Shown here: piece after piece, positions 56,339 to 64,000 of the stretch
How positions within the stretch are numbered: position 1 is the stretch's first letter
How the letters are laid out: every line of letters begins with the position of its first letter
Source: Favolaschia claudopus
Taxonomy: Eukaryota; Basidiomycota; Agaricomycetes; Agaricales; Mycenaceae
DNA length: 64,000 nucleotides
Direction: 5' to 3'
NCBI GenBank assembly: GCA_037176885.1
Contig: JAWWNJ010000034.1
Location: forward strand, 992,001 to 1,056,000
The notes under the pieces: model-generated
Seen by the model: only the letters and a program-made list of their open reading frames with translations
What the model was told of the DNA's origin: nothing
The model's database searches: none
Made by a program: the position numbers and the translations under genes

Positions 56339-57814
56339 CTAATCCATCCTGCGCAGTTCATGCAGGCGTTCAAGCGTAGTGGAATCGGGTTCTCGTCCCC
56401 CTTCTATGGCGAGTGCGATTTTCTTCAGTGAGCAAGGGTCTGTTTCCCATCGTGACTGCACCATTTGGAGATAAGCTACGAAATTTATATCATGGTCTTC
56501 CGTGCATCCAACAAACACGAGAGACAGATGAGGAGCAATGATCGCATTTTTCGAAAGGCTGGACACAGTAGGGGCTTGCATAGATTCGCTGGCCTCGACA
56601 GATGCCTGGTCAACGACAATCACAAGCTCAACGATGGAGGAGCAGCAGTTCAACAGCCCGATCAGAGGCTGAGCTTGATAATCCTCGACGCAGAGTCGTT
56701 TGAGGCAACAGGAAGAGCGATCTAGGAAGGATCTGAAAGCTGGGACGGGATCTATATCCTCGAGCAGGGCGAGTTCTTGGAGTGATGGGGCTCGAAGATA
56801 GCGCAGGGCAGTGACTGAAGTCAATAACAGCCGGCGGAGATGCAATAAGTCAATCGTTCCATCTAATTCCGGCCATACTTCGTCCAAGTCATTTCCGATT
56901 CGAGCCTGAACAAGGCGAGGGGTCTGCTTCAGAATTTCGCAGTGATGTTGCCACGGGCCTCTTGTGTCGTAACAAGTAAGCTGGTGAGCGGGAAAGACAA
57001 TGGGGCGAAATAAGGATAGGTGTGAAGTTCCGAAGTCGAAAAGAGAGGGAGCAGTTTGAAAACAATCAACGGTCTTCTCGGTGGACGGAGGGCTTGCATC
57101 TCCGGTCCATAGTACCCAAAGTCTCCGGAGAGACGGGAGTCTGGATTGGAGGGAGGAGAGGAAAGGTGCGAGAAAGAAAGTCAGACCGAGACTGAGGTCT
57201 TCCCAACGCTCTGAATGTTGAGCCAAGAGCTGGAACATCTCGGATTGAGATTGTTGATCGACGCCATCACCAGCATAAAAATGCACTTGTAGAGCGCGAG
57301 CTCGTTGAAGATGCGTCTTTGCTAACAACAACGAATAAGAAGGCGACGATCTCCCGTTTCTTGTTTGGTAATTGACCACAATTCGAGACCAAAGCGAAGG
57401 AGTGGAGAGCGTAATAGCTCTCCAACGGCTACTGACGTGGGTCAACAACCATGGGCTAAGTCCCAAGTCAAACCTTCCAGGTTCCGATTCCAGCTCATCG
57501 CCAACAGATGGCAATGTCCACGAAAAAATCTCGCGAAGCAATTCTGGCGGCATCCTCCGAAGCGGCGACATAATGGCACAGTTACGAACGCGGAGGGCGA
57601 GTAGAGATGCGCGTAAGTCCTCCAGCTGTTTCAGCTTTTGCTGTAGCTCAAACATTTCGTGGTCGAGCAGTGTCAGCCGGTGATCCACATCGACGAAGAC
57701 GGAGTCGATGAACGCCGAATCTGACTCGGCGGGAGGATCGTTGCTGTTTAGCAACGCGTGGTGACGTGATCCAGGCAAGGGCAGCAGAGCAAGCGGCTCT
57801 TCAGGAATTGCCAT
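56339..57814 (-). CDS. F-box-like leucine-rich protein, open copy
   Basis: Single open frame of 491 codons from the ATG at 57814 (MAIPEEPLALLPLPGSRHHA). Residues about 45-85 look like a coiled coil, then the F-box signature IMSPLRRMPPELLREIFSWT, SPWLLTHVSSRWRAITLS and a series of Leu-rich segments (LPSLRRLWVLW, LLHLRRLLLTSVTALRYLRA). Paralogue of the broken genes at 14324..15966 and 60727..62219. It ends early, at LERLHELRRMD, whereas both relatives continue about 20-25 residues to a shared GTWN/NTWN end. Only this copy keeps one frame through the F-box and repeats. Presumed SCF substrate adaptor; target unknown. Confidence 0.85.
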   Translation of the reverse strand: MAIPEEPLALLPLPGSRHHALLNSNDPPAESDSAFIDSVFVDVDHRLTLLDHEMFELQQKLKQLEDLRASLLALRVRNCAIMSPLRRMPPELLREIFSWTLPSVGDELESEPGRFDLGLSPWLLTHVSSRWRAITLSTPSLWSRIVVNYQTRNGRSSPSYSLLLAKTHLQRARALQVHFYAGDGVDQQSQSEMFQLLAQHSERWEDLSLGLTFFLAPFLSSLQSRLPSLRRLWVLWTGDASPPSTEKTVDCFQTAPSLFDFGTSHLSLFRPIVFPAHQLTCYDTRGPWQHHCEILKQTPRLVQARIGNDLDEVWPELDGTIDLLHLRRLLLTSVTALRYLRAPSLQELALLEDIDPVPAFRSFLDRSSCCLKRLCVEDYQAQPLIGLLNCCSSIVELVIVVDQASVEASESMQAPTVSSLSKNAIIAPHLSLVFVGCTEDHDINFVAYLQMVQSRWETDPCSLKKIALAIEGGREPDSTTLERLHELRRMD

Positions 57815-59224
57815 TGATATATTAGCAGTACCAGGCGCAGGACGGGGGAGACCACATTATGGACATGGGTTGATCTGGTTTACTGTATCGACATCCACTG
57901 ATGAGGAATCGAATGTTCGGGTGAGTCACGACGCGTCAACATTAATATTCACCGGCTACTGCTCACCAAGAATCTCGAAAATGAAAGATCGGGCGTCGAG
58001 GTTGAGCACAACCACTGTCAACCAGAGGTGGGTTGGAAACGCCCCTTGGCCTCCCCCACCTCTGACATATGCCGTAACAAATTTCCTTTTTTGGTTAACT
58101 GATCCGAAAGCGAATCTGGCGATGGAGGGCGAACAACCTACCTATTTTACTGTAAAGGCTTTTTGGGTGTTGTATGTATCTTAAGTGCTATAGCTAGTTC
58201 TGTATGAAGGTGGTTGTTCTTAAGGGCTTTTCTTTCAACAAGCAAGCTTGAATTTGAATATATCTAATCAGTTGCAGGCATGGTTTGGGGGGATTTTGAG
58301 ATGCTGGGGGGAACATTGTTCCCCCCAGACCCCCCTCCTTTGGCCTGACGGCACATTGAAGGAGAGATAGATTTGTTTTTGCCTTTTGTGTCGCTGATTT
58401 CAATGCTTAATACAATATTGATGGGAAATCTAGCGCGGGGGAGACCCCCGCGGACCCCCCTTTAACGCTCGCCGCTTGGCCCACTGCGTGGTGCTAGCGC
58501 TCGCCGCTAGGGCCCACTGCGTGGAGGTTGTACATATTTTTCGCGTGGTGGATTGAAAAAGATCAGGAAAGCAAAACTAAATTGCAAAAGTAGGGTTCGA
58601 ACGGCAAACCGCGTCATGAACCTTGACGACACGGAGATCCGCAACGTAAACCACTCTACTATAGTGAAGACACAAGGTAAGAGATTGATAGCAATACATC
58701 AGGTCGTTCCTTGTCCAAAAGAGGAAATGATTTCCCAAATAGGCAACGTCAGAGGTGGGGGAGGCGTAGGCCAGCTCCTTTTGTCTCTCTCGAACCACAT
58801 TGACCCTCAAATCCAGCGAAATCGGTCTTGCATGATAAGCGCTAAGCAGGTGTTCGGGTCAACACACCGTATGGTATCATGAAGACTTCATGGTCTTTTG
58901 CGCTGCAAGCAGGTCCTCTTGCAAGAGTTGTTGATCTTTGATTCGGTCGAGCAAATGGCACAAACTGCCGCACTCGGAATATCCATGAACACCGCGACCA
59001 ACCGGGCACGTTAGGCTTCTCAGGCCAGCATCAGCGCAAAGTCTCGCTTTGACGAGGTCTCTCTCGTTGTGTCTCAAATTACTCGGCCTTTCTGGGGGTC
59101 TCGGGGAAACAGTGCAAATGTCTTCAATCGATGTCTCGGAGAGATTTTTCTATAGAAGCTGGGGCAACTCGCTCTCAAAAGTTACACAACGAACACATAT
59201 CACTCGCAAACCTTATTTTTCATC
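57815..59224. other. Repeat-rich gap between the F-box-like gene and paralogue D
   Basis: No gene is supported. It contains two inverted-facing versions of the dispersed motif (58047-58074 and 58741-58768), a perfect 21-base palindrome (58306-58326), C-rich runs around 58441-58462, a short tandem repeat with ggcccactgcgtgg (58466-58524), and a Pol III-like A/B box pair on the reverse strand (58590-58670). The last 130 bases are the paralogue D promoter with TATAGAA at 59151. Confidence 0.6.
58306..58524. repeat. Palindrome and short tandem repeat, probably part of a dispersed short element
   Basis: 58306-58326 is a perfect inverted repeat, ggggggaaca, t, tgttcccccc. From about 58466 the unit gctcgccgct..ggcccactgcgtgg occurs twice. 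Such G/C-run palindromes with a downstream poly-pyrimidine piece look like pieces of a fungal SINE or LINE tail, but no family was identified. Confidence 0.5.
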
Positions 59225-60050
59225 ATGAAAACTTATATCTCCCTTGCTCTCGTCGGTATCGTGTCTATCCTCGATATGACCGCCGCCGCCCCTATCGTCC
59301 CTGCTAGTGACGCTGCCATCCCCTCAGCTGCTGCCGCCGCATTGACGGCGTCTTCTACTGGCGAGGCGGTCGCTTCTACCCCATCCGCCATTCTCTCCAG
59401 TCTGCGCGCTGCGCCACAGACGGCAGCTCTATTCGCTTACCCCCGCTCCCGCGATTGGTCCTCCGCCTTCCGAGTCTCTTCTACCACCTCATCGAACACC
59501 GCCACTGCTACCCCCACTCCTGATTTGGTCTCGGTCACCGGAAACCGAGTCGACGCGGTCAGCTATTCCACAAACAATCTCATTGCCTTCCTCCGTCGCA
59601 ACTACGTGGAGCGGGCGAGTTCAGCAGCTGCGGATGCGCCTGCACATACCACGCCGTCGGAGGACAGCGTACAACAACTCACCCATTTTGTGGGGGAGGT
59701 GGTCGTGGCGTTGGAGATGCTGGTAAGTCATCTACGCCCTTGCTGCAGGTCCACGGAATGCTGATTATCCTCTTTATTAGCCCCGGGCAGTGATTAATAT
59801 AGCCGCAGACGATGTTATCTTGCTCAGCGAAGTGTTCGCGGCTCTCGAAGACACGATCAATCAGCTATCTACTCCCGTCCCGACCAGCGTCGCAACCTGT
59901 TTGAAGGCTCTTGTGCCCGTCCTTTCGGTATGTCTCCAGTCAACCTCGTCCTGCCGTCCGTCGTACTGATTGCTTGTGCAGAACTACTCCAATGTTCCGG
60001 ACAATGGTCTCAGTGCCGCGCGAATGGCATCTAAGATTGCGGGCTGGTAG
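59225..60050 (+). CDS. Secreted protein of an unrecognised four-member family, paralogue D
   Basis: Exons 59225-59722, 59781-59927 and 59982-60050 give 237 residues. Signal peptide MKTYISLALVGIVSILDMTA, then AAP. The core has AALFAYPRSRDWSSAFRVSS, STNNLIAFLRRNYVERASS, DSVQQLTHFVGEVVVALEML and PRAVINIAADDVILLSEVF, and the end is NYSNVPDNGLSAARMASKI. Exons 2 and 3 are 147 and 69 bases, as in A, B and C. Its introns are nearly identical to those of B, so B and D are close. TATAGAA replaces TATAAAA upstream. Function unknown. Confidence 0.9.
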
Positions 60051-60726
60051 TCACCTGCACCTCCGTTGTTTCTCGGAGGCGGCGGGTGTGGGATGAACGT
60101 CGAGGAACGCTCATTCGTCAACACCCCAGTTACACCCTCGCTCCCGCATGCAGAAGGTGAAGCCCCAGCTTGCTTCCCTCATCGTAGTCGTTGCCTCAAC
60201 GGCGTGGTACGCCGCGATTCTCGGGTTGCCCGTCACACGGTCAAGAGCCGGGCGGCTCGGCCTGCTTTGTCATGGCGAGCATGTACTTCTCGGGGCGACT
60301 AACTTACAAACGAATAAAGTAAATGATACCGAAAAGGCAATAAACATTTTATATTTCATGCCTGTTCTTTTCGAAGTCTTTGTTTGACACTCGTCGACTA
60401 CCGGCTTCCCCAAGATCTTGCCATAAGTCGACTGGATCTGAGTCCCCTGAGGTAACTCTTACTATGGGTGTGGCACCACCAAATATCCCGTTTTGGTTGG
60501 ATTATCTGACGGGGTCACCGTGCGATCCTTTTAGCCTCGCGTCATTGGCGAGCGTAAATTACGAATCCGGTCGCTCAGGCTTCTGTGCACGCATTGCGAC
60601 CTATCTAGCACGTCAAAGGTTCTGAGATACGGTGGTATCTATATTCCTGCCCTAGTTTCCCAACTACATTCGAGTAAGCACCTACAGTACGTGGGTTCCC
60701 GTTTTTTTTTAAAAAAAAAATTTCGA
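60051..60726. other. 3' flank of paralogue D and an A/T tract
   Basis: The family 3' flank with aataaacattttat is at about 60312-60385. A run of ten T followed by ten A lies near 60702-60721, close to the 3' end of the next reverse gene. No coding exon was recognised. Confidence 0.5.
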
Positions 60727-62219
60727 TTAATTCCATGTCCCTTCACAATCCCAGATCCTGATTTCGATCGACACAGCCATTCCCTCCAGTAACATCACAT
60801 CTAATCCATCTTCGCGGAGTCTGTTCAGTGCGTCAAGTATCACAGAATCTGGTCGGGGTCCATGTGGAACGACCAGGCCAATTTTTTCGAGGGAGCAACT
60901 CTCCGACTTCCATCGTGACTGTACCATCTGGAGGAACACTCTGTAATCCAATTTCGAGGCGTCATCCTCAGTATCCTCCCACCCAACATAGACGAGGGAT
61001 AGGTGTGGGGCAATGACTTTATCCCGAGGACCATTGAATACGGTAAGAGCCTCCATCAGAGCCTGTACCTCTTCCGCCGGTTCACGGTGATTGACAATGA
61101 CGAGCTCAGTAATGGAGGAGGAGCAGTTCATCAACTGGAGGGTAGGTAAAGCTCGATAATCCTCGACGCAAAGTCGCTTAATGCAACAAGAGGACCGATC
61201 GAGAAAGGAACGGAACACGGAAACTGGGTCTTCATCCTCGAACAGTGTGAGTTCCTCTAGCAGAGGTGCCCGAAGATAGCCCAGGACGGTGACTGCACAT
61301 ATCGACAGGCGGCGAAGATGCAACAGGTTCATGATTCCGTCTATTTCTGGCCAAGCCTCGTCAGCGTCAGTGATGATTCGAGCTTCAACGAGGGCCGGAA
61401 TCTGCCTCAAGATCTCGCAGTGATGCTCCAAGCGGGCATTCAGGTCGTACCGTGTAAGCTGGTAAGCAGGGAAGAGGACGGGACGGAATAAGGACACGTG
61501 TGTGTTGCGCCAAAGTCGACAAGAGAGGGGGCAATTTGAAAACAGTCGATGGATTGTACTGACAGAGAACTGGTAGGTCGAAGCCACTGAACCCATAGTC
61601 TCCGAAGGGACGGAAGTCGGGCACGGAGGCGAGTTAGAAGCGGTAAGATGAACGAGGTTAACCCAATGCTGAGATCTGCCCAGCGATCTGAATGTCGCGC
61701 CAAGAGCTGAAAGATCTCTACTTGGGACTTTGGATCCACGGTCTGGTTGGCGTAAAAATGGACTTTCATACTGTGAGCTCTCTGAAGTTGAGTCTCTATT
61801 AAGGAAGGCGAATAGTAAGGTGGATTAGGACCGTTAGAAACATAGTCGGCGATAAATAGGGACCAAAGCGAAGGCGTAGAGAGGGAAACCGCTCGCCAGC
61901 GGCTACTGATGTAGGTCGACACCCATGGACTGAGCCCAATGTCGACTCTCCCTGATTTTGCCATGTCTGAGAAGGAAGGTAGTGTCCACGAGAAAATTTC
62001 GCGAAGCAACTCTGTCGGCATCCGGCGCAGCGGGGACAGAATAGTGCGAGTACGCGCGCGAAAAGTGAGTAATGCTGCGCGTTCGGCCTTCATTTGCTGC
62101 AGGTTTTCTTCTAATTTCGATGACTCGTGGTCTAGCAGCTGCAGGCGCTTATCCGCGTTGACCAAGATAGAGCGGATAAGAGAGGACTCGTAGTCGGTGG
62201 GCGCATCATTGCTATTCAA
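60727..62219 (-). pseudogene. F-box-like leucine-rich protein, broken by an AC-repeat frameshift
   Basis: First frame from 62219 (MNSNDAPTDYESS): F-box signature ILSPLRRMPTELLREIFSWT, SPWVSTYISSRWRAVSLS, then APSLVDFGATH and a shift. The second frame resumes with HVSLFRPVLFPAYQLTRYD and runs to the end WDCEGTWN at 60727. In the open paralogue the same place reads APSLFDFGTSHLSLFRPIVF. The shift lies in ACACACAC at about 61503-61512, so gain of one AC (or an equivalent slip) explains it. The remaining sequence keeps good leucine-rich structure, which suggests a young break or an error in the assembly. The start may lie upstream of 62219. Confidence 0.75.
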
Positions 62220-63315
62220 GAGCGGGTGATACGTTTCAAAGGAGAGTGCAGATGATTCTTCGAGACTTCGGAATACAACGTTAACTTGAGCTTGCGACGA
62301 CCCCTCATGCGGTGTCGCAGGACATGTGGCAGTTGAGGACTCAGGACGGAGTTGGACCCATCTACAATCTAGAAGTTCGCGGTCTATTAATCTGACTGGC
62401 CACGGACATGGGGTTCGTACGCTTTAACCAGATTTTCTAAATCTGCTGAGCTTAGTGACAAAGCGAAAGTTCCGGCCCGCCGGGTGGCGCAATGGGTGGC
62501 CTCCGCTCTCGCATCAACTTTGATGTGATGAAATCAAATGTTACATAACCAGTATCACCGGGCCGGTCACTCAGCACCAACTCAGCACCATTTCTCGAAA
62601 TACCGCAAGGTTTTCAGGCTTCTGGACTTGAGATGATATTTGAGCTAGCAAGGCCGGGCACATAGATTTTTTATGTACATTATGATGCTCAACACGTGGC
62701 GATCAAGAGATTGATCGAAGGTTACAGTTTTCGTTACTTGCTACTTTGTTGCTACTAATAATTCGAACGAATCAAGATACATAGCATACTCCAAGCAGAC
62801 ACTAGAGATTTCTATTGCCTTTCTTGAGCTGTAATCATCCACGGCCGCTTGGGAGAACAAACCATTTTCTGACAGCCAGTTAGATCCTGAACCCATCTCC
62901 ATCTCGCGAGTTCAGGTTGCTCCTTTGAATTTGCGTACTGCGCTTGTGCCTCCATTCCTGTCGGTGAGTCTAATACCTTTGGGTTCGAGGATCTCGAGCA
63001 ACGGAACGAATTTATTTTTGGAAAGCTCCCGCCTAAGAAAGCTATGAGTCAACAAGGAAAGAGTGGAAGGGGGAGTACAAGAAAATATCGAACAGAAGAC
63101 AAGAGAGTGGAGACTGGATGCAGGAACTCACTCAGCAACAGGCCATTGAATTGCGTCAATTTTTATTTCCTTGAGAGCGGTAAATTTCAACGGGTCGAGT
63201 GCTTCGAAACACGCTTCAAGCTTGGGGAATTGCTGGCGATCTCTGTTGATGGCATGAGTTCAGACAACATACTTGGATATGATAGAAATAATGGGGTGCA
63301 TACATTCTGTTGAAT
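62220..63315. other. Intergenic region with a tRNA-like A-box
   Basis: gggtggcgcaatgggtggcc at about 62483-62503 resembles the 5' half of a fungal tRNA (A-box), but no B-box or clover leaf follows. ctcagcaccaactcagcacc is a short direct repeat near 62571. Otherwise no gene was recognised. Confidence 0.4.
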
Positions 63316-64000
63316 TCAACATGCACGGTCTTGAGCGCGGCTTGCGTTCCAGAACACGTAAAAAAGTCGGGCGGTATCGACTAAAGTTGAAAAAGGCAAA
63401 ATGATGAGCCTCACGCTCGAAGTCACGAGAAGCAGAATCACCCTTCGTTCTGGCGGAACACTGGGGCTCAGCTGGAGCACGGTCAAGTCTTCGAGACTTG
63501 GGCAGAGGTTAAAGACTTGAGCTTTGAAAAGAAGTTCAATCCCAGCTGTGAGTGTGGTGAGTTTCGGCCCATGTTTTTTCATGAATGTGGTCCAGTCTGG
63601 AATCGCGGAGCTACGTTCCAACATCAATACACGCAAAGCAGGGAGGCTGAAAATGTGAATTGGCCAAGATGATCCCACACAGCGTAGTAAAACCCAAAAG
63701 GTACGCACTCGAGTGGCTTTAGCACGTTAAGAATGGATGCGGCAGCTATGTTTAAATGGCCATCCACATCCAAGATTGTCAAGTTCTCGAATGCTCGAAA
63801 TCCGGCAGGTGCTGTCTTGCAGGGAAACTTGGAGGAAATGTTCCAACGTAAATATAGCAATTCTGGAAATGAGGCGAAGACGTCTGGATTTGCAGTGGGC
63901 GGTGAGAGGTTCGTTCTACGCGAATCGAAGGGAGTGTTAACATGTAAGGCAAGGAGCGTCGAAGCCGCGGGGGAAGCCGCGAGCGTTTTAAGAGACGCTA
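63316..64000 (-). CDS. Leucine-rich F-box-type protein, 5' part beyond the right edge
   Basis: The C-terminal part of a reverse-strand gene, two exons in view. The upper exon reads SLKTLAASPAASTLLALHVN, VFASFPELLYLRWNISSKF and FENLTILDVDGHLNIAAAS. An intron (GTGCGTACC to TTTTCAG) joins LE|DLPALRVLMLERSSAIPDW, KHGPKLTTLTAGIELLF and FNLCPSLEDLTVL, ending at 63316. The leucine spacing is that of the LRR part of fungal F-box-type proteins; the F-box itself would lie outside the window. It is not closely related to the three F-box-like paralogues further left. Confidence 0.6.

Noticed and set aside
8098..60050. Assignment of the secreted family to HsbA-type surface-binding proteins, hydrophobins or cysteine-rich effectors
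   Set aside because: The mature proteins lack the cysteine pattern of hydrophobins and effectors, and no HsbA signature could be shown, so the family is left unnamed.
62476..62580. Possible tRNA or SINE head ggtggcgcaatgggtgg
   Set aside because: Only an A-box-like piece is present, with no B-box at a suitable distance.

Overview
The window looks like nuclear DNA of a mushroom-forming basidiomycete (Agaricomycetes). Genes are cut by many short introns of about 47-70 bases with CTRAC-like branch points, and the repertoire is typical of the group: a C6 zinc-cluster regulator, a GPI-anchored chitin deacetylase, a GT61-type glycosyltransferase, F-box proteins with fungal architectures, a CDF zinc transporter, a Rheb GTPase and a BAR-SH3 endocytic adaptor. 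Nothing bacterial, organellar or viral was recognised, and there is no CRISPR array or rRNA.

Layout. 1-18 kb: an F-box/CNH gene cut by the left edge (-), a Zn2Cys6 transcription factor (+), a chitin deacetylase (-), secreted-protein paralogue A (-), a ZC3H3/Red5-like CCCH zinc-finger protein (-), a GT61 enzyme (+), a frameshifted F-box-like gene (-) and a second F-box/CNH gene (-). 18-29 kb: a poorly supported hypothetical gene, a 122-base tandem duplication, secreted paralogue B (+), a CDF zinc transporter (+), an alcohol acetyltransferase-like gene (+) and secreted paralogue C (-). 29.1-31.3 kb: a 2.2-kb DNA transposon-like element with terminal inverted repeats and a short target-site duplication. 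31.4-54.6 kb: a tandem array with a period of 10,356 bases. Each unit holds a BAR-SH3 gene plus about 8.3 kb of unusual DNA, called element U here; the third BAR-SH3 copy is full length, the first two are truncated. 55-64 kb: Rheb (+), an F-box-like gene (-), a repeat-rich gap, secreted paralogue D (+), a frameshifted F-box-like gene (-) and a partial leucine-rich gene at the right edge (-).

The most unusual part is 31.4-52.1 kb. The middle BAR-SH3 copy is a chimera: its 5' part matches copy 3 and its 3' part matches copy 1, as expected from unequal crossing-over in an ancestral copy1-U-copy3 arrangement. The truncation point joins the gene to a fragment resembling the 3' flank of the dispersed secreted-protein family. 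Element U itself consists of two outward-facing arms packed with donor/acceptor-like signals in tandemly repeated modules. At least one good exon candidate is closed in all three frames, so U may make a heavily spliced, mainly non-coding transcript. That function is inference.

Exon boundaries were placed by eye from splice signals, frame continuity and family resemblance. No alignments or database searches were run.
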